Positions 8,463-17,816 of a DNA stretch of 64,000 bases are shown here, in pieces. A model generated the notes under the pieces. The model ran no database searches and was not told the DNA's origin. It saw nothing but the letters and a program-made list of their open reading frames with translations. Origin of the DNA: CAZEFK01 sp964511405 (lineage in GTDB: Bacteria > Pseudomonadota > Alphaproteobacteria > Elsterales > Elsteraceae); the NCBI GenBank assembly GCA_964511405.1, contig CAZEFK010000002.1:1-64000 (forward strand), read 5' to 3'. The first letter of the stretch is position 1. Each line of letters begins with the position of its first letter. Position numbers and translations under genes: made by a program.

Positions 8463-9599
8463 ATGGCTTCCACCGCAATCGGCATCATCGGCTGCGGCGT
8501 CATCAGCGACGCCTACCTCAAGGGCGCAGCCCGCTCCGACCTCATCCGCGTCACGGCGGTCGCCGACATCCGGCCCGAGGCCGCCGACGCCAAGGCCAAG
8601 GAGTTTGGCGTCCAAGCGGCATCGGTCGAGGCGCTACTCGCCGACCCCGAGATCGAGATCGTGCTCAACCTGACGATCCCGGCCGCCCACGCCCCGGTCA
8701 GCCAGGCCATTCTCGATGCCGGCAAGCATGTCTACCTGGAGAAGCCGCTGGCGACCCGCTTCGCCGAGGCCCAGCCGGTGATCGCCAAGGCCGAGGCCAA
8801 GGGCCTGCGGGTCGGTTGCGCGCCCGACACCTTCCTGGGCGCCAGCCACCAGGCCTGCCGCCGCGCCATCGACGCGGGCCGCATCGGCCGCCCGATCGCC
8901 GGCCATGCCTGCGTGCAGTCGCACGGCATGGAGCACTGGCACCCCAATCCCGGCTTCTTCTACCGGCATGGCGGCGGGCCGATCCACGACATCGGCCCCT
9001 ATTACGTGACCCAGCTGGTCAACCTGCTGGGCCCGGTGGCGCGGGTCGCGGCCAACGCCACCCGGGGCAGCGACACCCGCACCATCACCAGCGAGCCGCT
9101 CGCCGGCACCGTGATCCCGGTCGAGGTGCCGACCACGGTCATGGGCGTGCTGTCGTTCCGCAACGGCGCCAACGTCACGCTCAGCGCCTCGTGGGATGTC
9201 TGGAAGCACAAGCGCCTGCCCTTCGAGATCTACGGTTCCGAGGGCAGCCTGGTGGTGCCCGATCCCAACTTCTTCGGCGGCGAACCCCAGATCAGCGCCC
9301 GCGACGGCGAGTGGGAGGCGCTCGACATCGGCGCCCATCCGTTCGGCCAGCCCAACCGCACCATCCGGTCCGGCGCCCAGGTTGCCGATTACCGCATCAT
9401 CGGCCTCCTGGACATGGCCGCGGCGATCCGCCAGGGCCGGCCGCACCGGGCCAGCGGCGCCCTGGCGCTGCATGTGCTGGAGGTGCTTGACGCCTTCGAG
9501 CGCTCGTCGTCCGAAGGCCGCCACATCGCCATCGACAGCCCCGGCGTCCGGCCGGACCCGCTGCCCCTGGGCAGCGGCGAGGCGGTGTTCGGGGGATAG
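8463..9599 (+). CDS. Gfo/Idh/MocA family NAD(P)-dependent oxidoreductase
   Basis: 378 residues. The Rossmann fold opens with IGIIGCGVISDAY (GxGxxS at 10-15). The family's EKPLA motif is at 93-97 with the catalytic lysine Lys94. The second half is the alpha/beta domain used for sugar binding, with a GGGPIHDIGPYY segment (about 177-188) that holds the usual Asp/His active-site pair. Members oxidise sugars, inositols or their derivatives. It is the second gene of the isomerase/dehydrogenase operon and lies convergent with the ABC ATPase gene at 9620, with only 20 bases between. Control by the nearby LacI protein is likely. Confidence 0.9.
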   Translation: MASTAIGIIGCGVISDAYLKGAARSDLIRVTAVADIRPEAADAKAKEFGVQAASVEALLADPEIEIVLNLTIPAAHAPVSQAILDAGKHVYLEKPLATRFAEAQPVIAKAEAKGLRVGCAPDTFLGASHQACRRAIDAGRIGRPIAGHACVQSHGMEHWHPNPGFFYRHGGGPIHDIGPYYVTQLVNLLGPVARVAANATRGSDTRTITSEPLAGTVIPVEVPTTVMGVLSFRNGANVTLSASWDVWKHKRLPFEIYGSEGSLVVPDPNFFGGEPQISARDGEWEALDIGAHPFGQPNRTIRSGAQVADYRIIGLLDMAAAIRQGRPHRASGALALHVLEVLDAFERSSSEGRHIAIDSPGVRPDPLPLGSGEAVFGG

Positions 9600-9619
9600 A
9601 TCCCGAGCCCGGTTCCCCC

Positions 9620-10576
9620 TCAGCCGGGCAGCCAGCAGGCGCGCCACTGTCCGGGCGCCACCTCCGCCAGCGGCGGGGCGGCGTCTGCGCAGCGGGCGAA
9701 GGCATGGGGGCAGCGGGTGCGGAACACGCAGCCCGACGGCGGGGCGGCCGGGCTGGGGATGTCGCCGGCCAGGACCATGCGCCGGCGCGGGGCATCGGGA
9801 TCGGGCGACGGCACCGCCGACAGCAAGGCCCGGGTGTAGGGATGGCTCGGCACCGCGTAGAGCCGTTCGGCCGGCGCCATCTCCATCACCCGGCCCAGAT
9901 ACAGCACGATCACGCGATCGCAGACATATTCCACCACTGCCAGGTCGTGGCTGATGAACAGCAGGGTCAGGCCCATCTCCTGCTGCAGCCGGCGCAGCAG
10001 GTTGACGATCTGGGCCTGGACCGAGACGTCGAGGGCCGAGACCGGCTCGTCGGCGACCAGGAACTCGGGCTCCAGCACCAGGGCGCGGGCGATGCCGATG
10101 CGCTGGCGCTGGCCGCCGGAGAACTCGTGCGGGTAGCGGTCGAGCGCATCGGGCGGCAGCTCGACCGCCGCCAGCGCCTGCGCCGCCCGTTCCCGCCGCT
10201 CGGCGCGGCTGCCGAGGCGCTGGATCGCCAGCCCCTCCTCCAGGATCTCGGCCACGGTCAGGCGTGGCGACAGACTGGCGAACGGGTCCTGGAAGACATA
10301 CTGCATGCGCCGGCGCTGCCGCCGCAGTCCGGCAGCATCCAGGCCCAGCAGGTCGACGCCGTCGAAGCGCACGGCGCCGGCGGTCGGCTCGACCAGGCGC
10401 AGGATGGCGCGGCCGATGGTGGTCTTGCCGCTGCCGGACTCGCCGACCAGGCCCACCGCCTCGCCGCGGCCGATCTCGAACGAGACGCCGTCGACCGCGC
10501 GCACCGCGGGTCCGCGGCGGAACAGGCCGGAGCGGAAATGCTTGGCCAGGCCTTGGACCTCGACCAGCGGCGTCAC
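9620..10576 (-). CDS. Peptide/oligopeptide-type ABC transporter ATPase (DppF/OppF-like)
   Basis: 318 residues. Walker [10 protein letters not shown] at 45-53, a signature [15 protein letters not shown], Walker [16 protein letters not shown], and a C-terminal oligopeptide/dipeptide extension with the conserved cysteines (CVFRTRCP, then a Cys in RCADA and a final ACW) that in this family can carry an iron-sulphur cluster. The start is the GTG at 10576, which overlaps the TGA of the upstream ATPase gene by four bases; a longer open frame upstream is antisense-like and unlikely. It is the last gene of the importer operon that begins near 15943. Confidence 0.9.
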   Translation of the reverse strand: MTPLVEVQGLAKHFRSGLFRRGPAVRAVDGVSFEIGRGEAVGLVGESGSGKTTIGRAILRLVEPTAGAVRFDGVDLLGLDAAGLRRQRRRMQYVFQDPFASLSPRLTVAEILEEGLAIQRLGSRAERRERAAQALAAVELPPDALDRYPHEFSGGQRQRIGIARALVLEPEFLVADEPVSALDVSVQAQIVNLLRRLQQEMGLTLLFISHDLAVVEYVCDRVIVLYLGRVMEMAPAERLYAVPSHPYTRALLSAVPSPDPDAPRRRMVLAGDIPSPAAPPSGCVFRTRCPHAFARCADAAPPLAEVAPGQWRACWLPG

Positions 10577-11586
10577 AGCGCGCTCCAGCGCAGGCAGCGG
10601 CTCAAATGGCCGCCGCCCGTGTCGGCCAGCGGCGGTACCGCGGCGCGGCAGTCCGGCTGCACCCAGGCGCAGCGGTCGGCAAAGGCGCACGCCCCGCGCG
10701 GGCGCTCGGCGAGGCTGGGCACCGTGCCCGGGATCGCCGGCAGCGGCGCGCCGGCGCGCTTGAGGACGGTGGCTTGGCCGAGCCGCAGCGCCGAACCCAG
10801 CAGGCCGATGGTATAGGGATGGCGCGGCTGCCGGAACACCGCGGGCACCGGCCCGGCCTCGACGATGCGGCCGGCATACATGACCGCGACGCGCTCGGCG
10901 ATCTCGGCCACCACGCCCAGATTGTGGGTCACGAACAGCATGGCCATGCCGGCGTCGGCCTGCAGCCCGCGCAGCAGGTCCAGGATCTGCGCCTGGATCG
11001 TGACGTCGAGCGCCGTGGTCGGCTCGTCGGCGATCAGCAGGGTCGGACGGCAGGCCAGGGCCATGGCGATGGTCACGCGCTGGCGCATGCCCCCGGAAAG
11101 CTCGTGCGGATACTGGCCGGCGCGCCGCCGCGGGTCGGGGATGCCGACCCGCGCCAAGAGGTCGACCGCCGCGTCGGCCGCGGCGCGTCGGCCCAGGCCG
11201 CGATGGATGCGGATCGGCTCGGCGATCTGCTCACCGACCGCGTAGACCGGGTTCAGCGCGCTCATCGGCTCCTGGAACACGATGCCGACATCGTTGCCGC
11301 GCACCCGGCGCAGGCCGTCATCGTCCAGGACGGCCAGGTCGCGGACGCGGCCGTCCTTGCCGCGCAGCCGGATGCTGCCGCGCGCGACCCGGCCGGTCCG
11401 GCGCGGCAGCAGTCGCAGGATCGAGACGCTGGCGACCGACTTGCCGGAGCCGGACTCGCCGACCAGCGCCAGGGTGCGGCCGGCCTCGACCGCCAGATCG
11501 ACGTCCTCGACCGCGGCCACCTCGCGCCCGCCGATGCGGAACACCGAGGTCAGGCCCTGCACGTCCAGGATCGGGGCGGCGCTCAC
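10573..11586 (-). CDS. Peptide/oligopeptide-type ABC transporter ATPase (DppD/OppD-like)
   Basis: 337 residues. Walker A GESGSGKS at 43-50, signature [16 protein letters not shown], Walker [16 protein letters not shown] and a C-terminal Cys-containing extension ([14 protein letters not shown]) typical of dipeptide/oligopeptide ATPases. With the DppF-like subunit it forms the heterodimeric motor of the importer. The GTG at 11586 overlaps the stop of the dihydrodipicolinate-synthase-family gene (GTGA), indicating translational coupling. The substrate need not be a peptide: this transporter class also carries sugars, glycosides and opine-like compounds. Confidence 0.9.
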   Translation of the reverse strand: MSAAPILDVQGLTSVFRIGGREVAAVEDVDLAVEAGRTLALVGESGSGKSVASVSILRLLPRRTGRVARGSIRLRGKDGRVRDLAVLDDDGLRRVRGNDVGIVFQEPMSALNPVYAVGEQIAEPIRIHRGLGRRAAADAAVDLLARVGIPDPRRRAGQYPHELSGGMRQRVTIAMALACRPTLLIADEPTTALDVTIQAQILDLLRGLQADAGMAMLFVTHNLGVVAEIAERVAVMYAGRIVEAGPVPAVFRQPRHPYTIGLLGSALRLGQATVLKRAGAPLPAIPGTVPSLAERPRGACAFADRCAWVQPDCRAAVPPLADTGGGHLSRCLRWSAL

Positions 11587-12512
11587 CCGAGCAGACCGGC
11601 CTGGCGCAGGATCGCTTCGACCTTGGCGGCCTCGGCATCGTTCAGGCTGCGCTGCGGGCGCGCCATGAGGTTGGTGTCGATGATGCCCAGCCGGCGCATG
11701 GCGGTCTTGAAGCCGCCGACCCCGGCGGCGCCGGGGCTGGCGCGCGGCACCCCGCACCACACGATCTCGAACAGCCGGCACAGCCGCGTCTGCTCGGCGC
11801 GCGCCGCCGCCCAGTCGCCGCGCCGCGCCGCGTCGTACAGCCGGACATAGCCGTGCGGATCGACATTGGCCAGGCCCGGCACCACGCCGTGCGCGCCCAT
11901 GGCCAGCGCCGAATCGACCACGATCTCCGAGCCGGTCATCACGAATACGTCGGACCGGTCGGCCAGGTCCATGGCGACGAACCGGAAGTTGCCGTCGTCG
12001 CCGCTGGAATCCTTCAGCCCGGCGATGACGCCCTCGCGCGCCAGCGCCACCACCGTCGACCGCTCCAGCTTCACGTGCACGCACACCGGGATGTCGTAGG
12101 CGACGACCGGCACGCCTGCGCCCTCGCGGACATAGCGGAAATGGTCGGCGATCTCGGGCTGGCTGGTGCGGGTGTAGAAGGGCGCGGTCACCACCACGGC
12201 GTCGGCGCCGGCCTCGGCGGCGGCGCGGGCATGGGCGACGACGCGGTCGGTGGTGGGATCGATGGCGCCCGCCAGGATCGGCACCCGCCCGGCCGCGACC
12301 GCGGCGGCATGCTCGACGATCCGCCGGCGCGTGCTCGCCTCGTGGAACACCACCTCGCTGGTCGAGCCCAGCACGAACAGGCCGTGCACGCCGGCGCCGA
12401 GCAGGTGCTCCAGCACGCGCGTAAAGGATGGGTAATCGACCTCGTAGCGGTCGGTCAGCGGCACCACCACGGGCGGAACGACGCCGCGGAAGATCGAGGG
12501 ATCGAAGGGCAT
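11583..12512 (-). CDS. Dihydrodipicolinate synthase (DapA) family lyase/synthase
   Basis: 309 residues, a standard DapA-superfamily class I aldolase. The Schiff-base lysine is Lys167 in [10 protein letters not shown], and the supporting tyrosine is Tyr139 in VVAYDIP. The substrate loop GSTSEV at 49-54 differs from the GTTGE of true DapA, pointing to a family member acting on a keto acid or sugar acid rather than to lysine biosynthesis (inference). It is embedded in an ABC importer operon between the permease and ATPase genes, so it probably splits or builds the imported compound or a derivative of it. The start at 12512 is the first with the family's [12 protein letters not shown] opening right behind it. 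Confidence 0.88.
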   Translation of the reverse strand: MPFDPSIFRGVVPPVVVPLTDRYEVDYPSFTRVLEHLLGAGVHGLFVLGSTSEVVFHEASTRRRIVEHAAAVAAGRVPILAGAIDPTTDRVVAHARAAAEAGADAVVVTAPFYTRTSQPEIADHFRYVREGAGVPVVAYDIPVCVHVKLERSTVVALAREGVIAGLKDSSGDDGNFRFVAMDLADRSDVFVMTGSEIVVDSALAMGAHGVVPGLANVDPHGYVRLYDAARRGDWAAARAEQTRLCRLFEIVWCGVPRASPGAAGVGGFKTAMRRLGIIDTNLMARPQRSLNDAEAAKVEAILRQAGLLG

Positions 12513-12535
12513 GGGACAGGGTCCGGCAGTTGCGG

Positions 12536-13393
12536 TCAAAGATCGGCGCGAGGATCGAAGGCGTCGCGCAGCCCGTCGCCGACGAAGTTGATGGCCAGCA
12601 CTGTCAGTACCAGGGCGGCGCCGGGGAACAGCCACATCCACGGGTACTGCTCCAGCACCACGGTGCTGCGGGCGGCATTCAGCATGTTGCCCCAGCTCGC
12701 GGCGGGCGGCGGCACGCCCAGTCCCAGGAAGGACAGGCCGGCCTCCAGCAGGATGGCGTTGGCGACCTGCAGCGTCGCGTAGACGACCAGGATATCGATG
12801 CTGTTCGGCAGGCCATGGCGCCGCAGCAGGTGGCCGAGGCCGGCGCCCAGCCCGCGCGACGCGATCACGAAGTCGCGGCCGCGGATATCGAGCAGCCGGG
12901 CGCGCACCATGCGCGCCAGCACCGGCCAGGACAGAAGCGCGATGACCAGGATGGTCGAGCCGATACCGGCGCCGGCGATCGAGGCCAGCACCAGCAGCAG
13001 GATCACCGGCGGCAGGGTCATGGCCAGGTCGACCAGCCGCATCACGGCCGTGTCGGCCAGGCGGCCGGCCAGCGCCGCCACGGCGCCGACCGCGAAGCCC
13101 ACGGTCATCGACACCGCCACCGAGACCACCGCCACCAGCAGCGAGATGCGGCCCCCCTCCAGCAGCCGGGCCAGGACGTCGCGGCCGACCCCGTCGGTGC
13201 CCAGCCAGTGCACCGCGTCCGGGCCGCGGTTGAGCGCCGCCAAGTCGATGTCGTTGGGCTGAAACGGCATGACCCAGGGTGCTGCCAGCAGCGCCGCCAG
13301 CATCGGCACCAGGATCGCGAGGCCGGCCAGCGCCGCTCGATTGGCGACGAAGCGGCCGAGGGCGCGCGCGAGCGGCCCCTGGCGGCGGCTCAC
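12536..13393 (-). CDS. Peptide-type ABC transporter permease (DppC-like)
   Basis: 285 residues with an N-terminal anchor segment (about 20-40), a periplasmic loop ending in [14 protein letters not shown], which is the hallmark of DppC/OppC proteins, and a BPD_transp_1 domain with five further membrane segments. The EAA docking loop is around [20 protein letters not shown]. It pairs with the DppB-like permease upstream. The GTG at 13393 overlaps the upstream TGA by four bases. The gap to the lyase gene is 23 bases, so it is in the same transcript. Confidence 0.92.
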   Translation of the reverse strand: MSRRQGPLARALGRFVANRAALAGLAILVPMLAALLAAPWVMPFQPNDIDLAALNRGPDAVHWLGTDGVGRDVLARLLEGGRISLLVAVVSVAVSMTVGFAVGAVAALAGRLADTAVMRLVDLAMTLPPVILLLVLASIAGAGIGSTILVIALLSWPVLARMVRARLLDIRGRDFVIASRGLGAGLGHLLRRHGLPNSIDILVVYATLQVANAILLEAGLSFLGLGVPPPAASWGNMLNAARSTVVLEQYPWMWLFPGAALVLTVLAINFVGDGLRDAFDPRADL

Positions 13394-14352
13394 GACGTCA
13401 CCTGGAGGCGCGGGTCGATCGCGGCGTAGGCGAGGTCGGTCAGCAGGTTGGCGAGGATCACGCAGGCGCCGATGACCAGAGTGGCCCCCATGATCACCGG
13501 GTAGTCGCGGGCCTCGACCGCGTTGACCAGCAGCAGGCCCATGCCCGGCCAATTGAACACGCTCTCGGTGAAGATCGCGCCGCCGACCGCGATGCCAACC
13601 GTCGAGCCGATCAGGGTCACCACCGGCAGCAGGGCGTTGCGCACGGCATGCTTCAGGATCACCCAGACCTCGGGCACGCCCTTGGCGCGGGCGGTGCGTA
13701 CATAGTCCTGGCTCAGCACCTCGAGCAACGACGCCCGCATGTAGCGCATGATCAGGGCGGCGTGGCCGATGGACAGCAGCAGCGCCGGCAGGATCAGGTG
13801 GCGCAGCAGGTCGGCCAAGCCGAAGGGCGCGCCCGGCGTGGTCATGCCGCCCGAGGGCGCCCAGCGCAGTAGCACCGAGAACAGATACAAGCCGACCAGC
13901 GCCGACAGGAAGGCCGGGCTGGAGATGCCGACGAAGGCGCCGACCGACAGCGCCACGTCGGCGGCCGAGTTGCGCCGGACCGCGCCCACCACTCCGGCGG
14001 CGATGCCGAGCACGATGGCCACGGCCAGCCCCGAGCCCATCAGCAGCACCGTCGGCCCGACCCGACCCAGCACCAGCCCCAGCACCGGCGCGCCGTTGTA
14101 CTGGATCGAGAAGCCCAGGTCGCCCCGCAGCGCCGCCGCCGCCCAGGCCAGGTACTGCACCGGCCAGGGCTGGTCGAGGCCGAGCCGCGCGCGCACGGCG
14201 TCCATCTCGGCCTGGCTCATGGCCACCGACGGGTTGATGTAGGCGTCGATGGGGTCGCCGGGCGCCAGGCGCAGCAGCACGAACACCAGCATGCTGAGGG
14301 CGACCAGCATCGCCGCCCCCATGGCCAGCCGGCGCAGGCAGTAGGCTAGCAT
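13390..14352 (-). CDS. Peptide-type ABC transporter permease (DppB-like)
   Basis: 320 residues. It opens with the classical DppB pattern, a membrane segment followed by a [12 protein letters not shown] motif (about 23-34), then a BPD_transp_1 domain with about six membrane segments and an EAA-type loop ([24 protein letters not shown]) near residue 222. It forms the transmembrane channel with the DppC-like subunit encoded downstream. The gene follows the solute-binding-protein gene after 28 bases. Confidence 0.92.
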   Translation of the reverse strand: MLAYCLRRLAMGAAMLVALSMLVFVLLRLAPGDPIDAYINPSVAMSQAEMDAVRARLGLDQPWPVQYLAWAAAALRGDLGFSIQYNGAPVLGLVLGRVGPTVLLMGSGLAVAIVLGIAAGVVGAVRRNSAADVALSVGAFVGISSPAFLSALVGLYLFSVLLRWAPSGGMTTPGAPFGLADLLRHLILPALLLSIGHAALIMRYMRASLLEVLSQDYVRTARAKGVPEVWVILKHAVRNALLPVVTLIGSTVGIAVGGAIFTESVFNWPGMGLLLVNAVEARDYPVIMGATLVIGACVILANLLTDLAYAAIDPRLQVTS

Positions 14353-14380
14353 GGCCGGTTCGCCGTCAGTCCCACCGTCG

Positions 14381-15943
14381 TCAGTCCTTGAGCGACCACA
14401 GCTCGGGCTTGGCGTCGTAGGGCCCGCCGGCGGGCGCCGGCAGCCAGGTAAAGTGGTCGAGCTTGGTCGAGATCACGCCGTAGCGGTTGGCGACCCACAT
14501 CGTGGCCCAGGGCAAGTCGGCGTTCATGGCCTGGCAGACCGCCTGGTAGCGGGCGTCCGATTTGGCCGGATCGGTCTCGTTCAGCGCGGCGTCCAAGGCG
14601 TTGGTCACCGCGGGCATGCGGATGTGCAGGAAGTTGGCGCCGGCCGGCGGGATCTGGCTGTCGTTGAGGCCGATGTTGAGGGCGCTGGGGTCGGGCCCGT
14701 CCTGCAGGCCGGCATAGACCAGCGGGAAGGCGGCCGGATCGGGCGTCTTGGCGTAGATGGTGGCGTTGTAGGTGGCGGTGTCGACCGCCTTGGGCACGAT
14801 GCTGATGCCCACCTGCCCCAGCATCGCCTGCATGGCGGCCAGCACGTTCTGGCTGAGCGGGTTGGTGTAGTAGGTGAGCACCGTGATCGGCTTGGCGCCG
14901 TTGATCTTGTCCCAGCCGGCGTCCTTGAGCAGCGCCTTCGCCTGGGCCGGATCATAGCCATAGGCATCGATGCCGGCCGGCACCAGCCGCGGCTCGACAT
15001 AGCCGCAATGGGCCGGCGCAGCGGCACCGCCATACAGGCTCTTCACGATCGCCGCGCGGTCGATGGCGTGCATGACCGCCTGGCGGACCCGGCGGTCCTT
15101 CCACAGCGGCAGCTCCTGGTTGAAGCCCAGGTAATTGACCACGTAGGACGGCGCCTCGACGATGCGGAAGCCGGGATTGCCCTTGAAGCCGGCGACGTCG
15201 TCGGCCTCGACATAGCTGATCGCGATCTCGCCGGCCTTGAGCGCCGCCACCGCCGCCGCGGTGGTCTTGAAGTAGCGGTTGATGACCCGGTCGAGCTTGG
15301 GCCGGCCGGCGCGGTAGTCGGGATTGGCCGCCAGCTCGACATATTGGTCGGTCTCGTACTTGACGAACTTGAACGGGCCGGTGCCGACCGGCGCGGTCGA
15401 CCACCAGGCGTTCTTGGCCAGGCTGTCGGCCGGCAGCTTGGCCAACACATGCTCGGGCAGCATCATGAGCTGCGTGAGGGTGTTGAGCAGCCCGGCATTG
15501 GGCTTGGACAGCCGCAGCACCACGGTGTGCGGATCCGGCATGTCGACGGCCTCAATGCCGGCGAGGCGGGCGGCGAACACCGTGCCGGACTCGCCCTTGC
15601 GCGCCAGGTCGATGGTGAACTTGACGTCGGCCGCGGTGAAGGGCCGGCCGTCATGCCATTTGGCGTCGGCCAGCTGGAAGCTATAGGCGCGCTTGTCGGC
15701 GCTCACCTGGTAGCTGCGCGCCAGCGCGCCGGTCACGCTGGCCAGCTTGGCGTCCCACGTCACCAGCGGCTCGAAGTACAGGCTGAGCCAGGTGAAGCCG
15801 CCGGTGGCGCTCAAGGGATTGAAGTTGCCCTGGAAGCCGCCGGGGCCGACGTCGAAGCCGCCGGTCAGGGTCTGCTCGGCGAGCGCCGCCGGGGTGGCGC
15901 CGGCCAAGAGCGCCAGGGCCAGCGCGATCGGTTTCAGTCGCAT
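14381..15943 (-). CDS. ABC transporter solute-binding protein, family 5 (peptide/nickel type)
   Basis: 520 residues, the usual size for SBP_bac_5. A Sec signal peptide covers residues 1-22 ([15 protein letters not shown], cleavage after ALA). The mature protein shows LDPHF-like lobe I features replaced by [12 protein letters not shown], followed by [23 protein letters not shown], which is the strongly conserved family 5 landmark (quoted in part), and a C-terminal lobe with DPSALN. It captures the substrate in the periplasm for the DppBCDF-like transporter encoded downstream. The ligand cannot be read; the linked lyase, FadR-type regulator and divergent dehydrogenase favour a sugar- or amino-acid-like compound. 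Confidence 0.9.
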   Translation of the reverse strand: MRLKPIALALALLAGATPAALAEQTLTGGFDVGPGGFQGNFNPLSATGGFTWLSLYFEPLVTWDAKLASVTGALARSYQVSADKRAYSFQLADAKWHDGRPFTAADVKFTIDLARKGESGTVFAARLAGIEAVDMPDPHTVVLRLSKPNAGLLNTLTQLMMLPEHVLAKLPADSLAKNAWWSTAPVGTGPFKFVKYETDQYVELAANPDYRAGRPKLDRVINRYFKTTAAAVAALKAGEIAISYVEADDVAGFKGNPGFRIVEAPSYVVNYLGFNQELPLWKDRRVRQAVMHAIDRAAIVKSLYGGAAAPAHCGYVEPRLVPAGIDAYGYDPAQAKALLKDAGWDKINGAKPITVLTYYTNPLSQNVLAAMQAMLGQVGISIVPKAVDTATYNATIYAKTPDPAAFPLVYAGLQDGPDPSALNIGLNDSQIPPAGANFLHIRMPAVTNALDAALNETDPAKSDARYQAVCQAMNADLPWATMWVANRYGVISTKLDHFTWLPAPAGGPYDAKPELWSLKD

Positions 15944-15994
15944 GGGTGTGTCCTCCCGTCAGCCGGCAGCTTCTGCCGCCGTCGCATGTCGCCC

Positions 15995-16747
15995 CTACCC
16001 GTCCCGGCGCGCCGCCAGCACGCCGACGATGCCGTCATAGTGGCGGTCCATCAGCGCACGGGCCCGGTCGACGTCGCGCGCCGCCACGGCGGCCACGATG
16101 TCGTGGTGGTCGCGCCAGGTCGCCATCGGGTCGGGGTTGAACAGGTTCACGAAATCCGAAGCCTTGTAGAACGCCACCCAGAAGACCTCGATCAGCCGCA
16201 CCAGCATCCGGTTGTCCTGGCAGCGGAAAAGGAGCTGGTGGAAGCGCTGGTCATCCTCGGCGAAGGTTTCGTTGCGCTCGGCCTTGTGCTTCATCTGGGC
16301 GACTGCCTGCCACAGCTCGGCGATGTCGGCCTCGGGGATGAGCCGGACGGTCTTCTCGATCAGCGCGACTTCCAGGACCCGGCGGATCTCCAGGACCTCC
16401 TCGACCTCGCGCAGGGTGCCGCCCAGGCCATAGGCCAGGTTGTCCAGCAGCGGCTCGAACGAGAACGCCTTCACGAACACGCCGATGCCGCGGCGGGTCT
16501 CCAGAATGCCCAGCGATTCCAGGCCCTTGATCGCCTCGCGCACAGAGTTGCGGCTGACCTCCAGCCGCTCGGCCAGCACACCCTCGGGCGGCAGCGGATC
16601 GCCGGCCTTGAGGCGGTTGTCGGCGATGTAGGTGCGCAGGCTGGCCTGGACCGACACATGCAGCAGCGGCGCGCGATGCACCGGCCTGATCGGCTTCGGT
16701 CCGTCCATGGCGGTCCCGGCTTCCTCCAGGAAATGCGCTCTGCGCAT
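15995..16747 (-). CDS. FadR-subfamily GntR transcriptional regulator (FCD domain)
   Basis: 250 residues from the first ATG. A winged helix (about 30-95) shows the GntR pattern GDPLPPEGVLAERLEVSRNS and VREAIKGLESLGILETR. The FCD effector domain follows, with the metal-ligand set Asp and His in EDDQRFHQLL, His in WRDHHDI and His in DRHYDG. FCD regulators sense carboxylic or sugar acids. A shorter start at 16708 (MDGPKP) is possible; a GGAGGA sequence lies somewhat far upstream of it. It is upstream of and on the same strand as the importer operon, and divergent from a Gfo/Idh/MocA gene across a region with two strong dyads, so it is the likely regulator of both. Confidence 0.9.
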   Translation of the reverse strand: MRRAHFLEEAGTAMDGPKPIRPVHRAPLLHVSVQASLRTYIADNRLKAGDPLPPEGVLAERLEVSRNSVREAIKGLESLGILETRRGIGVFVKAFSFEPLLDNLAYGLGGTLREVEEVLEIRRVLEVALIEKTVRLIPEADIAELWQAVAQMKHKAERNETFAEDDQRFHQLLFRCQDNRMLVRLIEVFWVAFYKASDFVNLFNPDPMATWRDHHDIVAAVAARDVDRARALMDRHYDGIVGVLAARRDG

Positions 16748-16760
16748 TTCATCAATGATG

Positions 16761-16784
16761 CGGGAGCCCGCTATCGGGCTCCCG
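16761..16784. promoter_or_regulatory. Inverted repeat, 10-bp arms
   Basis: CGGGAGCCCG and CGGGCTCCCG flank a CTAT loop: a perfect ten-base dyad lying 14 bases upstream of the first possible start of the FadR-type regulator gene. It could be an mRNA hairpin in that gene's leader or a regulator site. No T-run follows on either strand, so a terminator role is unlikely. Confidence 0.5.
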
Positions 16785-16803
16785 TGTGGCGGCTTGTTGT
16801 ATG

Positions 16804-16831
16804 TCGACTTGTAGGATATCTGTCAAGTCGA
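16804..16831. promoter_or_regulatory. Palindromic operator candidate for FadR-type regulator
   Basis: The arms TCGACTTG (16804-16811) and CAAGTCGA (16824-16831) are perfect inverted repeats, and a GATATC palindrome (16815-16820) sits at exactly the same centre of symmetry. The element lies 17 bases before the Gfo/Idh/MocA start at 16848 and in the divergent promoter region of the FadR-type gene. Position and TTG/CAA half-site style fit binding by that regulator (inference). Confidence 0.6.
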
Positions 16832-16847
16832 TATCGAAGGAGGACAC

Positions 16848-17813
16848 ATGCGGGTGGCGCTGGCCGGGGTCGGCCACTGGCACGCGGCCATGCATGCGCG
16901 GGCAGCACGGGCCGCCGATGCCACGCTGGCCGGCATCTGGGACGAGTCGGCCGACCTGTCCGCGCGCTTCGCCGCCGCCGAGGGTGGCACGGCCATGGAC
17001 TTCGACGCGCTGATCGCCGGACGGCCCGACCTGGTGGTCGCCATGGGTTCGGCCGACCGGATGCCGGCGCGGACCGGGCGGCTGCTGGATGCCGGCCTGG
17101 CGGTGGTGATGGAGAAGCCGGCCGCCCTGTCGGCGGCGGCCTTGGCGCCGCTGGCGGCACGGGTCGCGTGCGAGGGCCGCTTCGTGGCAGTGCCCTTGCC
17201 GAATCGGCTCAGCCCGATCTGGGCCGAAGCCGAGCGCTTGCGCCGGGCCGGGCGCCTCGGCGCGCTGTCGCACGCCCAGTTCCGGCTCATCAATGGGCCG
17301 CCCGCCCGCTATCGCCGCGACGGCGTCGGCTGGGTGCTGGACCCGGCCCGCCATGGCGGCGGCGCGCTGCGCAACCTGGGCATCCACGGCGTCGACGCGG
17401 CGCTGATGCTGGCCGGCGGCGCCGCACTCGACATCGTCGGCGCCACGCTGGGCGGCATCCACGGCGAGGCGGTCGAGGACTACGCCCTGGTCACCTTGCG
17501 CGCCCGGGACGGGCTGATCGTTACCGTCGAAGCCGGCTATACCTATCCGTCGATGGCGGCCGGCGGCGCCTTCGAATGGCGGCTCTCAGCCGCCAATGCC
17601 TGGCTGGCCGACAGCGGCGGCGCCGCGCACGCCGCGACCCTTGACGACGGCCGCGACCGCGCGCTGGCGCCGCTGCCGCAGGATGCGCGCTACGCCCGCA
17701 TGATGGCCGACACCCTGGACCGGCTGGCGCGGGGCGCGCCGCCCGCGGTCTCGATCCACGACTACGTCAACGCGATGGCGCTGATCGACCGCATCTATGC
17801 GCAGGCGCGCTGA
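16848..17813 (+). CDS. Gfo/Idh/MocA family oxidoreductase
   Basis: 321 residues. The Rossmann N-terminus is MRVALAGVGHWH (glycines at 7 and 9), and the family's EKP motif is at 89-91 in VVMEKPAAL. The catalytic His/Asp stretch is GGGALRNLGIHGVDAAL. It differs clearly from the other family member at 8463. Substrates of this family are cyclic sugars, inositols and similar polyols. GAAGGAGGA just upstream of the ATG is a strong ribosome binding site. It is transcribed divergently from the FadR-type regulator, behind a palindromic operator candidate, and probably processes what the neighbouring importer brings in. Convergent with the MFS gene with three bases between stops. Confidence 0.88.
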   Translation: MRVALAGVGHWHAAMHARAARAADATLAGIWDESADLSARFAAAEGGTAMDFDALIAGRPDLVVAMGSADRMPARTGRLLDAGLAVVMEKPAALSAAALAPLAARVACEGRFVAVPLPNRLSPIWAEAERLRRAGRLGALSHAQFRLINGPPARYRRDGVGWVLDPARHGGGALRNLGIHGVDAALMLAGGAALDIVGATLGGIHGEAVEDYALVTLRARDGLIVTVEAGYTYPSMAAGGAFEWRLSAANAWLADSGGAAHAATLDDGRDRALAPLPQDARYARMMADTLDRLARGAPPAVSIHDYVNAMALIDRIYAQAR

Positions 17814-17816
17814 TCT

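Noticed and set aside
14351..17644. A plus-strand open frame of more than 1000 codons opposite the binding protein and FadR-type regulator genes
   Set aside because: It is antisense to genes with clear family motifs, is rich in Arg/Gly/His/Gln as expected of a GC-rich shadow frame, and has no recognised domain.
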